Part shown: positions 9,107 through 18,016 of the stretch, piece after piece | Numbering within the stretch: position 1 is the first letter of the stretch | Layout of the letters: each line of letters opens with the position of its first letter | Source: Mycobacterium sp. ACS1612 | GTDB taxonomy: Bacteria; Actinomycetota; Actinomycetes; Mycobacteriales; Mycobacteriaceae | Direction: 5' to 3' | DNA: 64,000 nucleotides | NCBI RefSeq assembly: GCF_001667505.1 | Contig: NZ_LZHZ01000045.1 | Coordinates: 26,210-90,209, forward strand | Position numbers and translations under genes: made by a program | The notes under the pieces: model-generated | The model's database searches: none | The model's input: only the letters and a program-made list of their open reading frames with translations | What the model was told of the DNA's origin: nothing

Positions 9107-10657
9107 CTATGCGACCAGTTCGTCGTTGTGCGCCAGTGGATTCGCCGCGGCGTTGGCTGCCAACGCGTCGAGCACCACGAACCACACCTGAGGGCTCAAC
9201 ACCACGCCGAGATGCCCGGCGGGCAGTCCCGGATAGAGGTCCTGCAGAACGACGTTCGTGACGTTGTCGCCTTGTAGCAACTGCTGGGTGTACGGGGTGA
9301 CGATCTCGTCGTTCTTGGAAATGATGTTGGTGTACAGGACGCCGGGGCGGGTGTCGCCGTTGCCGTACACCTCCTGTTGGAACGGGTTGCCCATCGACTG
9401 CTGCTCCAGCGCGGGGCCCAACGCGTTCGCGAGCCCGATGAGCAGCGGCCCGATGATCGGCAGCGCCTGCAGGCCGATGAGGCCGGAGGCGTCTGTGCCG
9501 TGGTTGCTCGGTGCGATGCCGATGACCTGTGACACCTTGTCGGCGCCGCCCAGGTTGTTGATGTAGTAGGCAGGCAGGATCCCGCCGCCCTGCGAATGCC
9601 CGATCAGGATCACCTTCGGAGCCTGGGTTTCCTCGAGGACCTTGTTCACTTCGGCGGCTAGTTGTTTCGCGGATTCCCGGATGTTGTCGGTGGCTTGAAT
9701 CGGGTAGTTCGGGTCATCACCGACGTTGCCGTAGTTGAACGTGTAGACCTTGTAACCGGCGTTGGCCAGGACGGGTGCCCCGACGCTCCAGTTGACGCCC
9801 TGCGTGGTCGTCGTGCCGTTGAGCAGAATGATCGGCAGCGGATGCGCAGCAGTGAGCTTGATCGACGGATCGTTCGCACCGGGCGGCGGCTGCCGCGGAG
9901 TGAAGAACGCGAGCCCGTTGAGGATCCCGTATGTGACCGGGAACGGCTCGGTGCCCGTGGCGCCCGACGGTGCGCCGATCAGCGTCCTGCCCACCGCCGC
10001 AGCGGAATTCGCCACCGCCGACGCCAGCGCATACGGCGCTCCGAAGAAGCTGTGTGGGCCGAAGATGTTCGCGACGGTGTCGGCGGCGGTGTAGACGACT
10101 GACACCGCGACCACGCCGACGTCGGACACCAGCCCGACGACCTCTCGTGGCTGCGGAAGCCTGACGGACGGCGCGCTGGTTTGCGGACTCGAAACCGAGG
10201 GGGCGGGCTCGGCGAGCTTCAACTGCGCCCGCGGCGCGGAAGTGATCGCGGCGTCGCCCACCGGCTTGTCAGGTGTCGCGGACTTCGTCGATGTGACGGT
10301 CAGGCTCGGTCGGCGAGGCTTGTGGCGGACCTGGGTTGATGACGGATCGTCCTGCTTCGACGCCGCCTCCGCCTTTTCGTCAGGGGCGGTGCTCTTGTCG
10401 GCTGGCTTGACCGATCCGGCCGATTCGGTGGTGTCGTCGGCTTTCGTCTCGTGCTTCTTGGCAGCACGCTTCGGCTTTGGCTTCGGCCGCTCGGGCTTCG
10501 ACGGTTTTGCCTCGCTCGCCGCGCCCTCCGAACTCGACGACGTCCCCGACGTTGACGGGGTGTCGGCATGGGCGATGCCGGTGGACGCCAACGTCACCCA
10601 GGTGGTCAGCAGGAACGCGGCCAGCAGAATCTGAAGCAACAGACGTTTGGTAGACAA
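9107..10657 (-). CDS. Secreted alpha/beta hydrolase (class 2 lipase-like) with low-complexity N-terminal module
   Basis: About 516 residues from the TTG at 10657, which has GGGAGG 7 nt upstream. Longer upstream starts would run into the hemerythrin gene. Residues about 1-32 are a signal peptide (lysine, then a hydrophobic core, then GIAHA-DTPS). A Ser/Lys/Pro-rich linker with KPERPKPKPKRAAKK follows to about residue 120, then a helical segment, then the hydrolase core. The nucleophile elbow is LIGHSQGGG and the start of the core is PLPIILLNGTTTT, typical of class 2 lipases. The substrate is probably a lipid ester outside the cell; this is family inference. The same N-terminal style recurs in the GH1 protein at 45581. 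Confidence 0.75.
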   Translation of the reverse strand: MSTKRLLLQILLAAFLLTTWVTLASTGIAHADTPSTSGTSSSSEGAASEAKPSKPERPKPKPKRAAKKHETKADDTTESAGSVKPADKSTAPDEKAEAASKQDDPSSTQVRHKPRRPSLTVTSTKSATPDKPVGDAAITSAPRAQLKLAEPAPSVSSPQTSAPSVRLPQPREVVGLVSDVGVVAVSVVYTAADTVANIFGPHSFFGAPYALASAVANSAAAVGRTLIGAPSGATGTEPFPVTYGILNGLAFFTPRQPPPGANDPSIKLTAAHPLPIILLNGTTTTQGVNWSVGAPVLANAGYKVYTFNYGNVGDDPNYPIQATDNIRESAKQLAAEVNKVLEETQAPKVILIGHSQGGGILPAYYINNLGGADKVSQVIGIAPSNHGTDASGLIGLQALPIIGPLLIGLANALGPALEQQSMGNPFQQEVYGNGDTRPGVLYTNIISKNDEIVTPYTQQLLQGDNVTNVVLQDLYPGLPAGHLGVVLSPQVWFVVLDALAANAAANPLAHNDELVA

Positions 10658-10799
10658 CCCCAGACCTCCCGACAGACAGGCATGCAATGTATCCAGCCGA
10701 CGGTCCGCGCGTGCCCCTTTTGGCAATGCTCGTTGTCGTTTGACGAATCGCGTCTTCCCTTGATGAAGAATCCGACCCGCTCCGGCGTTAAGCCGAACA

Positions 10800-11502
10800 A
10801 TGGACGACGACGGCGAATGCTTGGATGGTCGCGAAATGGCCATGGTGCACAGGATGTTTCGCAGAGAGTTCGGTCTCGCCGGCGGTGTGGTGCGTCGCGT
10901 TGCCAACGGCGACACCGCACGCGCCGAGGCGGTGGCCGGGCATCTGCGGTTCATCGGGGCGGTCCTGCATCACCATCATTCGGGCGAGGACATCCACGTG
11001 TGGCCACTCCTGGAGCAGCGAGCACCCGCGCAGCTGTCGTCGCACGTACAGCGCGTGACCGAACAGCATCGGCAGATCGATGCGCTTCATGCGGAGGTCG
11101 ACGCGGAACTGCCGATCTGGGGTGCTTCGGCGACTGCTGCCGCCGGTGTGAAGTTGGCCGCCGCGGTGGATCGACTCGCCACTTCGCTCGTTGAGCACAT
11201 GGATTACGAGGAGTCCTACATCGTCCCCCTCATGGAGACGCATATCGGCTTGGCCGAGTGGAACGACATCGTAAAAATGATGGGCTGGCCTGGATCCCGA
11301 CCACAGGCTGCTCGTCCTCGGCATGAGCATGTACGAGGCCGACCCGGACCTCATCGAGCGCACCATCGGAAACATGCCTGTGGAGATGCGCGCCGGTCTG
11401 CGCTGCAGCGCGGCCCTCGCGTATGCCGAACACGCGCAACTGATCCACGGCACCGTCACCCCGCCCCGCAGTGCGGAGATCGCGGGTTCAGTGACAGGTT
11501 GA
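10800..11502 (+). pseudogene. Hemerythrin HHE-domain protein, interrupted by a frameshift
   Basis: The first about 160 residues are a clear hemerythrin-like four-helix bundle with iron ligands spread over HRMFRREF, HHHHSGEDIHVWPLL, EQHRQIDALH and EHMDYEESYIVPLM. After GLAEWNDIVKMM the family sequence continues in another frame (GLDPDHRLLVLGMSMYEADP, on to a TGA at 11500-11502). The shift fits one extra G in the GGG run at 11282-11284; removing it gives MMAGLDPD. Stops at 11272 and 11278 in the second frame force the event after 11280. It may be a real mutation or a sequencing error. Family members are di-iron oxygen or NO sensors. The 3' end overlaps the convergent glycosidase by 15 bp. Confidence 0.8.
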
Positions 11503-12870
11503 CCAGACCCGCAGCATCGCCACGTCGTGTGGTGCCACGGTGCGCCTGATCTCGCCGGTGGTCGTCGTTTCGGTGTGGCTCCACAGGTCGCGCACCGTGA
11601 AACAGTCACCGACCAAACCGGCCGCGGCGGTGCTGGTGGCGATGTCGGCAGGTTTGTCGTCGGAGTTGAACAACGCGACCGCCATGGCGCCACCGGAGAG
11701 GGGTTTCACCAGCACCCGGTGGTCGTGCGGAAACGTGGTCGCCTCCGCGACCAATGGATCCTGGTCGACCGCGATGACGTCGCGGTTGGTCAACATATCG
11801 CGCGTCTGGTCGTCCATCGTCCGAACGTCGTTGCCTGCCAGCAGGGGCGCGGCGAGCATCGCCCACAGCGAAAAGTGGGCCCGCTGTTCAGATGCGGTCA
11901 GGCCCGGTTGGCCGTTGGCGCGCCACGCCACATCGGCGTCGGACAGAGCGAGCTTCATCCGGAGCTTTTCCAGACGCTCCGGTGTCAGCTGGTCCTGCGC
12001 CACGATGACCCGGCTGAAGTCCAGATGATTGACGAAGAAGTCGCGCCACGACAGACCGACGACCAGCATGTCGGGGTCGTTGAAGAACCCAGGGCGGCCC
12101 CGCGAAGCCGTCGGCAATGAGGCAAGGAACTCGTCGGGCACACCGAGGTACGAGCCGGTGAGGAACGAATCAGAGCTGTCCATCGGCGGCAAGGTGCTGC
12201 GCCAGACCGGCACCAGATCGGCGGTGTTCCGGGTCATGTCGGCGATGCCCGACCAGTCGTATTCGGTGCCAGCGTGGTGGTTGTTGGAGCTGTTCGGGTT
12301 GATGCTGTAAAAGATGCGACGACCCGTGGCGCGCAACGCGTTTCGCATCGTGGTGAAGAGCTTGACCTGGTTGGCGTGGTCGGCGTTGCTGTGGCACCAG
12401 TCGTACTTCAGGTAGTCGACGCCCCATCCCGCGAACGTCCGCGCGTCGGTGTCCTCGTGCCCGGCGCTGGCCGTGCGGGGATCTTGGCCGCAGGTCTCGT
12501 CGTACGGACTGGCGTACAGGCCGAGCAGCATGCCGCGGTCGTGCACGTAGCGGGCCAACGCCGCGATGCCGTGCGGAAACGTCTTCGGATCGGCCCGCAA
12601 TCTGCCGTCGGACCCGCGGGTCGGGGCCGCCCAGCCCGCGTCCAGATTCACGTATCGGTAGCCGGCGTCGCGCATGCCGGAGGACACCATTGCGTCGACG
12701 GTGGCCTTCACGGTTTCCTCGGTCAGCGGTATGCCGGAATTCCACGAGTTCCAGCCCATCGGCGGCGTAAGACGTTGCGGCGCGCCGGTGTCGGTGGCGG
12801 TCGCACATCCGGCGACGTAGGCACCGGCCAGAATCAGCGCCGCGACGATCGAGCACAGCCGTAGGCTCAC
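11488..12870 (-). CDS. Alpha-galactosidase (GH27), putative lipoprotein
   Basis: 460 residues. A lipoprotein signal occupies residues 1-22, with lipobox VAGC, so the enzyme is probably membrane-anchored outside the cytoplasm. The GH27 opening TPPMGWNSWNSG follows at about residue 35, and the catalytic nucleophile lies in YLKYDWCHSN. Further family segments are YRYVNLDAGW and FNDPDMLVVG. A C-terminal beta-sandwich (about 380-460) completes the usual architecture. It should release terminal alpha-linked galactose (or N-acetylgalactosamine) from oligosaccharides. No sugar transporter is adjacent, and it diverges from the acyl-CoA synthetase gene. Confidence 0.88.
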   Translation of the reverse strand: MSLRLCSIVAALILAGAYVAGCATATDTGAPQRLTPPMGWNSWNSGIPLTEETVKATVDAMVSSGMRDAGYRYVNLDAGWAAPTRGSDGRLRADPKTFPHGIAALARYVHDRGMLLGLYASPYDETCGQDPRTASAGHEDTDARTFAGWGVDYLKYDWCHSNADHANQVKLFTTMRNALRATGRRIFYSINPNSSNNHHAGTEYDWSGIADMTRNTADLVPVWRSTLPPMDSSDSFLTGSYLGVPDEFLASLPTASRGRPGFFNDPDMLVVGLSWRDFFVNHLDFSRVIVAQDQLTPERLEKLRMKLALSDADVAWRANGQPGLTASEQRAHFSLWAMLAAPLLAGNDVRTMDDQTRDMLTNRDVIAVDQDPLVAEATTFPHDHRVLVKPLSGGAMAVALFNSDDKPADIATSTAAAGLVGDCFTVRDLWSHTETTTTGEIRRTVAPHDVAMLRVWSTCH

Positions 12871-12942
12871 CTGCCGAGGATCGCCGACCCGGTTGTACGG
12901 GCGCTGCCAGCACGCTGCCTGCCTGCTGTGGTTGTCGTTGGC

Positions 12943-12948
12943 TATCGT
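12943..12948 (+). promoter_or_regulatory. Candidate -10 (TATCGT) setting the start of the acyl-CoA synthetase
   Basis: TATCGT ends 6 nt before the GTG at 12955, so a leaderless transcript starting at that codon is likely. It supports the shorter start over the GTG at 12928. Confidence 0.4.
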
Positions 12949-12954
12949 CTATGC

Positions 12955-14439
12955 GTGCCCGAAAGCTTTACCGAAACGTTCGCGGCAGGGCTCGCGAGCT
13001 ACGGTGCGAAGCAGTGCATCGAATTCCACGGCCGCTGGTACACCGGTGACGACATCACCGCATACGCCGACGCCCTCACCACGGCCCTCGGCGACGCGGG
13101 CGTGCCTCCCGACGCGCCCGTCGGCCTGGTGGTCCGCAACCGGCTTCCGCACGCCGCCGCGATCATCGGCTTCCTCGCGTCGGGCCGGCCTGTCTCGATG
13201 ATCTACTCGTTCCAGTCGCCCGAGGCCATCGGCCGCGACATCGAGAAGCTGAATCCGGCTGCCGTCGTCGCCGACCGCGAGGACTGGTCCGACGAGGCCG
13301 TCACCGCCGCGAAGCGTTCCGGCAGCGCGGGCGTCGCGATCTCGTTGACGTCGCCGCGCGTCGCGGCCGTCGACGGACTCGAACGCAGAGACCCCGAACA
13401 CGCGCACGCCGACGTGGAACCTGGTGTGGCGCTGCAGATCCTGACCAGCGGCACCACCGGCCCGCCGAAGCGGCAGGACATCAGGACGTCGGTGCTGGAG
13501 CGCACGGTGTTCAGCGTGACCAGCGGCGAGAAGGCCCCGCCAGACGCTCCGCCCGAGTTCGCCTACTGGCAGTTCGGCGGCATCGGAGTATGCCAGTTGG
13601 TGGCGGGTGTGCACAATGGCAGACGCATCGTGATGCTCGAACGGTTCACCGTCGACGGGTTCGTACATGCGATCAAGACCCACCGCATCAAGCGTTCCGG
13701 GGTGCAACCGGCCGTCGTCCGTATGCTGCTCGACGCCGACGTGCCCCCCGAAGATCTCGCGTCGCTGGACTTCCTGATCAGCGCGTCCGGCCCGCTGGAC
13801 CCCGAGACCCGCGACGAGTTCGAAAAGCACTTCGGCATCCCGATCCGGTTGGCCTATGGGGCAACGGAATTCGCGGGTTCACTGTGCGCCTGGACGCCCG
13901 CTGACATCGACAGGTTCGGCGAATCCAAACGCAACAGCGTGGGCAGACCACTGCCCGATACCCAGGTGCGCGTCGTCGACCCGGACACCGGAGGCCAGTC
14001 GCCATCCGGTGAGCAGGGTCTACTGGAAGCGAAGGTCTCCTCGATCGGTCCCGACTGGATCCGCACCACCGATATCGCGTCGATCGACGCCGACGGGTTC
14101 GTCACCCTGCACGGCAGGGCCGACGGCGCCATCAACCGCGGCGGGTTCAAGATTCTCCCGGAAACCGTTCGGCGCGTGCTCATCTCACATCCGGCCGTGC
14201 GGGACGCCTGCGTGGTGGGCGTACCCGACAAGCGGCTGGGGCAGGTTCCGTTCGCGGCCATCGAAACCACGCCGGGAATGCCTACTCCTACGGCCGACGA
14301 GCTGAAAGACCTTGTCCGCCAGTCATTGTCGGTTTACCACGTGCCCGTCGACTTCGCCGTCGTCGACGAACTGCCGCGCAACCCCGCGCTGAAGGTGAGC
14401 CTGCCCGCGGTCGCGGCGCTCTACGACGCGCGGAGTTGA
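12955..14439 (+). CDS. Adenylate-forming acyl-CoA synthetase (FadD/CaiC-like)
   Basis: About 494 residues of the ANL superfamily. The P-loop is LTSGTTGPPKR. Later motifs include IRLAYGATEFAGS (the A5-like YGxTE), WIRTTDIASIDADG (A7), and the hinge and C-terminal domain from GRADGAINRGGFKI, ending with the NPALKVSL catalytic-lysine region. It should activate a carboxylate as acyl-AMP and transfer it to CoA; the chain type cannot be read. It is the sole gene of its direction here and converges with the PPOX-family gene 1 bp downstream. Confidence 0.85.
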   Translation: MPESFTETFAAGLASYGAKQCIEFHGRWYTGDDITAYADALTTALGDAGVPPDAPVGLVVRNRLPHAAAIIGFLASGRPVSMIYSFQSPEAIGRDIEKLNPAAVVADREDWSDEAVTAAKRSGSAGVAISLTSPRVAAVDGLERRDPEHAHADVEPGVALQILTSGTTGPPKRQDIRTSVLERTVFSVTSGEKAPPDAPPEFAYWQFGGIGVCQLVAGVHNGRRIVMLERFTVDGFVHAIKTHRIKRSGVQPAVVRMLLDADVPPEDLASLDFLISASGPLDPETRDEFEKHFGIPIRLAYGATEFAGSLCAWTPADIDRFGESKRNSVGRPLPDTQVRVVDPDTGGQSPSGEQGLLEAKVSSIGPDWIRTTDIASIDADGFVTLHGRADGAINRGGFKILPETVRRVLISHPAVRDACVVGVPDKRLGQVPFAAIETTPGMPTPTADELKDLVRQSLSVYHVPVDFAVVDELPRNPALKVSLPAVAALYDARS

Positions 14440-14440
14440 C

Positions 14441-14866
14441 TCACAACGCGCCGAGATCGGACGAAAGCCAGTGCTCCGGTTTCATGAAGATGGCTACACC
14501 CACGCCGTGTTCCCTGCGGGCGAATTCCAAGTAGGCGTCCACCTTGTCGGCAGGCAGATAACGCTTCACCATCTCGACGAGCTGTTCGTCGGTGGCCGGC
14601 TCGATGCGGCTCACCGGCCCGTCGACCGCGACATAACGCACCGTCGGCTCGACGCGCTCGACCATCAACGTGAATTCACCCTGCGCCTCGATCAACCGGT
14701 GCTTGCGTGAGCCTTCTCCGGTGTGCACCCACGGCTCACCGCCGGGCGTGTACTGGTACCAGATCGGGACGGTGAGTGGTCCGCGCTTGTCGCCTGCGCT
14801 CACCGACAGCGCCGCGATGTGCGGCTCGGCCAGAAACTGTTCGCGTTCGTCCTTGGAGAGGGCCAT
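14441..14866 (-). CDS. PPOX-class (FMN/F420-binding split-barrel) protein
   Basis: 141 residues with the split beta-barrel flavin fold of the pyridoxamine-phosphate-oxidase-like family. Typical stretches are the N-terminal helix (DEREQFLAEPHIAALSV), GPLTVPIWYQYTPGGEPWV and a central TLMVERVEPTVRYVAVDGPV. Mycobacterial members often reduce substrates with F420 or bind heme or flavin; the substrate here is unknown. A TAGCCT hexamer 7 nt before the ATG suggests a leaderless mRNA and supports this start. It is followed at its 3' side by the convergent synthetase gene. Confidence 0.8.
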   Translation of the reverse strand: MALSKDEREQFLAEPHIAALSVSAGDKRGPLTVPIWYQYTPGGEPWVHTGEGSRKHRLIEAQGEFTLMVERVEPTVRYVAVDGPVSRIEPATDEQLVEMVKRYLPADKVDAYLEFARREHGVGVAIFMKPEHWLSSDLGAL

Positions 14867-14887
14867 GGATCCAAGGCTAGTCGCGCG

Positions 14888-15109
14888 TCAGCACCAGGCC
14901 CTCGAGAAAAACGCCATCGCGACGATGCCGATTGCCAGGGCCGCCTGGGTCTGGCCCATCGAGGCCGTGCTGACGATCCCTGCGAGCGCGCAGATCGCGA
15001 TGACGGCCAAAAGCGAGTTCTTCACCCAGTGGATGCCGTCGACCGAACCCCCGGCGCCCGACAGCCTGGCTTTGGGCCCCGGAACTGAACGACCGTTGTG
15101 TTCGAGCAC
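14888..15109 (-). CDS. Small two-helix membrane protein, unknown function
   Basis: 73 residues from a GTG preceded by a G-rich Shine-Dalgarno (AAGGGGG). A polar N-terminus (residues 1-27) is followed by two hydrophobic helices at about 30-48 and 52-70. It lies 21 bp before the PPOX gene on the same strand and has codon use like its neighbours. I do not recognise a family. The upstream interval holds a 7-bp inverted repeat (15132-15155). Confidence 0.55.
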   Translation of the reverse strand: MLEHNGRSVPGPKARLSGAGGSVDGIHWVKNSLLAVIAICALAGIVSTASMGQTQAALAIGIVAMAFFSRAWC

Positions 15110-15131
15110 AGGGGCCCCCTTTGTGTTTCAG

Positions 15132-15155
15132 CTCACATTTAGTTGCCGATGTGAG
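15132..15155. promoter_or_regulatory. Inverted repeat CTCACAT-N10-ATGTGAG
   Basis: Perfect 7-bp arms at 15132-15138 and 15149-15155, with 17 bp between arm centres. It sits upstream of both the small membrane-protein gene and the end of the ligase gene. It looks like an operator; no regulator is identified. Confidence 0.35.
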
Positions 15156-15220
15156 GCACACCATATCGCATATCGGCGGTTCGCTGGCAGATTCCGAGGT
15201 GACGTTTGGGTCCCGTTCGG

Positions 15221-16582
15221 CTACAGCGCGATGAATCGCTTGAGTTTGCCACTGGCCTGGTTGCGGGGGATGCGGTCGACGATCCGGATGGCCACCGCGG
15301 GGTCCGTAAGCCCGCAGCGGCGCAACGCGCTGACCATCGATGTCGTCAGCGTGCCGACATCGGGGCGACCGACGGTGAGGATCTCGGCGCCCCTGTTCGT
15401 CTGCGTCACCTGGTACTCGGAGATGCGCGGATCGGTGCCGAGTACATGGCGGAACGTGACGGCGGGCACCGTGATCGGGCCATAGCGGAAGTCGTCGTCG
15501 CGGCGGCCGCCGATATCGGCGACCCGGGCGAACGCGCTGCCGCACTGGCACGGTCCGGGTATCAAGGTGACCTCGTCGCCGAGGTCATAGCGGATGAACG
15601 GAAACGTCAGGTTGGCCAACCCGGTGGCCAGTGTTCTGGCCGCCGGTTCGTCGGGTCCGACCGGTGCGCCGTTGGCGTCGACGCGTTCGAGCACCACCTC
15701 GTCCTCGCAGATGTGCAACCCGTCGCCGACCCCGCACGCGACCGCCTGCACCCCGATCTCGGTGGATCCCCACAGGTTGTGGATCGGGACGCCCCATGCC
15801 TCGGCGATCGCCGCGCGGTCTTCCTCGAGCAGCGGTTCTGAATTGGTGCTGACCCGGACGGGGTGACAGTCCAGTTCGCCCGCCAGCGAGGCCCTGGCGA
15901 GTCGCCCGATGACGGACGGATAACCCACGAGATGTGTGGGTCGCGCGTCCGCAACGGCGGCGAGCACCTCGTCGAACGGGTCGCCCGCAGGGATCACCAC
16001 GGTCTGCATGCCCGCCGCGGTGGGCACGTCGAACAAGGGGGTGCTGGCATGCGGCGGCATCCCTGCCTCCAGGACGGCCAACACCGTCGGCCGCGACGGT
16101 TCTCGTTGCTCCGCCCGCGCCTGGGCCCGCCACGCCAGACATGCGGCCGACACGAAGAACTGCCAACCCCACACATACACGCCGCGTACCCCGCTCGAGC
16201 CGCCCGAACTGAACATCTGATAGCCGTCGGGCGTGTAGGAATACCATTCCTGTTGCCGCAGAATGCGTTCCGCGCGCTCACGGGTGAGCCTGCGGTCGGT
16301 GACGATGTCGTCCCAGCTGGCCTGCGCCTCCTGCTTCGTCATCACGGGCAACGTCGCCAGGTCGGCCACCGACGCGGAGGACAGGTCCAGGGCGCGCAGC
16401 CGACGCGCGTGAAACGGCGAGCGCTGCCTGGCGTACGCCAACAACTCGCGGAGTCGGTGCTCGCGGTACTGGTTGATCTGGTCCGGTGTCCAGTCGAGGC
16501 GCGTGACGTGATCCACGAGCGCGGCCTGAACCGCGTTCAGATGGACGGCGCGCATGCGCTCGTATTTGGCTCGGGCCGTCAT
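15221..16582 (-). CDS. Phenylacetate-CoA ligase-like (PaaK/CapK family) adenylate-forming protein
   Basis: 453 residues. The N-terminal helical start (REHRLRELLAYARQRSPFHARR) and the glycine-rich nucleotide loop FSSGGSSGVRGVY place it in the PaaK/CapK branch of the ANL superfamily. Later motifs are HNLWGSTEIGVQAVACG (A5-like) and FIRYDLGDEVTLIPG (A7-like), with two Cys around PGPCQCGS that often bind zinc. The carboxylate activated is unknown. It diverges from the LLM oxidoreductase at 16671 across 88 bp. Together with the FadD-like gene this block holds two acyl-activating enzymes within 3.7 kb. Confidence 0.8.
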   Translation of the reverse strand: MTARAKYERMRAVHLNAVQAALVDHVTRLDWTPDQINQYREHRLRELLAYARQRSPFHARRLRALDLSSASVADLATLPVMTKQEAQASWDDIVTDRRLTRERAERILRQQEWYSYTPDGYQMFSSGGSSGVRGVYVWGWQFFVSAACLAWRAQARAEQREPSRPTVLAVLEAGMPPHASTPLFDVPTAAGMQTVVIPAGDPFDEVLAAVADARPTHLVGYPSVIGRLARASLAGELDCHPVRVSTNSEPLLEEDRAAIAEAWGVPIHNLWGSTEIGVQAVACGVGDGLHICEDEVVLERVDANGAPVGPDEPAARTLATGLANLTFPFIRYDLGDEVTLIPGPCQCGSAFARVADIGGRRDDDFRYGPITVPAVTFRHVLGTDPRISEYQVTQTNRGAEILTVGRPDVGTLTTSMVSALRRCGLTDPAVAIRIVDRIPRNQASGKLKRFIAL

Positions 16583-16670
16583 GGAGTCCTACGTTCAGCG
16601 CTATTTGACGTGTCCGTCAATCAGCATAGGTCCAGCGCGTCCCCAGATGGCGGATTTAAAGTCGACTGTC

Positions 16671-17660
16671 ATGCGCTTCGGACTCTTCATCCCGCAAGGC
16701 TGGCGGCTCGATCTCGTCGACATTTCCCCACAACAGCACTGGCCGGTGATGCGCGACCTCGCTGCCTACGCCGACGGCGGTGCGTGGGACTCGTTGTGGG
16801 TCTACGACCACTTCCACACGGTGCCGGTGCCGACGCATGAGGCCACCCACGAGGCGTGGTCGCTGATGTCGGCCTACGCGGCGTCCACGTCGCGGATCAA
16901 GCTCGGCCAGATGTGCACGGCGATGGGCTATCGCAACCCCGTCTATCTCGCGAAGGTGGCCGCCACCGCCGACATCATCTCCGGAGGCCGGGTGCAGATG
17001 GGCATCGGCGGCGGCTGGTATCAGCACGAGTGGGAGGCCTACGGTTACGGCTTCCCGTCGCCCGGCGTCAGACTGGCCATGCTGGACGAGGGTGTGCAGA
17101 TCATGCGCGACGCGTGGCGCCATGGTGAAGTCACCCTCGACGGTAAGCATTACCAGGTCGAGGGCGCGATCGTGGAGCCAAAACCGTTGCAGGACGGCGG
17201 TCTTCCGCTGTGGATCGCGGGCGGCGGTGAGAAGGTGACGTTGCGCATCGCGGCCAAGTACGCGAATTACACCAACTTCACCTGCGAGCCCGAGGGGTTC
17301 GCGCACAAGTCGCAGGTGTTGGCCGGCCATTGTCGCGACGTCGGCACTGACTACGGCGCGATCGTGCGGTCGGCCAACTTCAACGCCGTGGTCGGCGAGT
17401 CGGAGGCCGAGGTCACCGACCGGGCGGCCCGTGTGCGGGACAGGTTGGTCTCCGTGGCGAACGAGGCTGCGGTCGACGCCATGTTCGGCACCGTGACGGC
17501 CCCGGAGTCCGCGAGCGGAACTCCCGAGCAGATCGTCGAGAAGCTGACGCGGATGCGTGAACTCGGCTGCGAATACGCGATATTGAACTTCCCTGAGGCT
17601 GCCTACGACCGCTCGGGCATCGAGTTGTTCGAACGTGAGGTCATCCCCGCTCTGAGCTAG
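16671..17660 (+). CDS. LLM-class F420-dependent oxidoreductase
   Basis: About 329 residues of the luciferase-like family. It starts MRFGLFIPQGWRLDLV, shows the DSLWVYDHFHTVP gate, IKLGQMCTAMGYRNP, and the flavin or F420 phosphate-binding GRVQMGIGGGWYQHEWEAYG. The ATG at 16671 gives the standard first beta strand; upstream in-frame starts would overlap the promoter of the divergent ligase. Substrate unknown. It ends with a 4-bp overlap on the convergent SnoaL-like gene. Nearest relatives in mycobacteria belong to the Rv1855c-like group, from memory. Confidence 0.85.
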   Translation: MRFGLFIPQGWRLDLVDISPQQHWPVMRDLAAYADGGAWDSLWVYDHFHTVPVPTHEATHEAWSLMSAYAASTSRIKLGQMCTAMGYRNPVYLAKVAATADIISGGRVQMGIGGGWYQHEWEAYGYGFPSPGVRLAMLDEGVQIMRDAWRHGEVTLDGKHYQVEGAIVEPKPLQDGGLPLWIAGGGEKVTLRIAAKYANYTNFTCEPEGFAHKSQVLAGHCRDVGTDYGAIVRSANFNAVVGESEAEVTDRAARVRDRLVSVANEAAVDAMFGTVTAPESASGTPEQIVEKLTRMRELGCEYAILNFPEAAYDRSGIELFEREVIPALS

Positions 17661-18016
17661 CTGGCTGCCGATGCCTGGTAGTGCAGGATGCGCCAACCGG
17701 CGTCCGTGTGTGTCAACAGCACACCCAGATTCAGACTCACCGTCGGCCGATCCGAGTACGAGAAGTCGGCGCGGACGTATCCGAGCACCAGATCGCCTGC
17801 GGGTCTGCGTGTTTCCAACACCCGGTAGCTGACCGTCATGTCGAGTGGCTGGCTGTCGTAGTACTCGAAGACTCCGTCGGGGCCCACACTGTACGGGCGT
17901 AGGCCCTGAAAGAGAGCGTCCTCGGTGAACACCGCTGCGACCCGCCGCGGTTCGTGCGCGTCGATTCCCGCCTGCCACTGGTCGAGGACACCACGCAGAA
18001 TCTCAATGTCCTGCAC
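17657..18016 (-). CDS. SnoaL/NTF2-like protein
   Basis: About 119 residues in a cone-shaped alpha+beta fold: helix LRGVLDQWQAGIDAHEPRRV, then VFTEDALFQGL, then strands ending GWRILHYQASAAS. These proteins are isomerases, cyclases or hydrolases of small polyketide- or steroid-like compounds; function here is unknown. The start is uncertain: GTG at 18016 has a G-rich stretch just upstream, with GTG at 18025 and ATG at 18034 as alternatives. All overlap the 3' end of the SDR gene, so translation is probably coupled with it. Confidence 0.75.
   Translation of the reverse strand: MQDIEILRGVLDQWQAGIDAHEPRRVAAVFTEDALFQGLRPYSVGPDGVFEYYDSQPLDMTVSYRVLETRRPAGDLVLGYVRADFSYSDRPTVSLNLGVLLTHTDAGWRILHYQASAAS

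Noticed and set aside
11488..11549. Extended C-terminus of the hemerythrin frame without a frameshift
   Set aside because: The tail after residue 160 is Arg/Pro-rich nonsense, while the alternative frame continues the family sequence.
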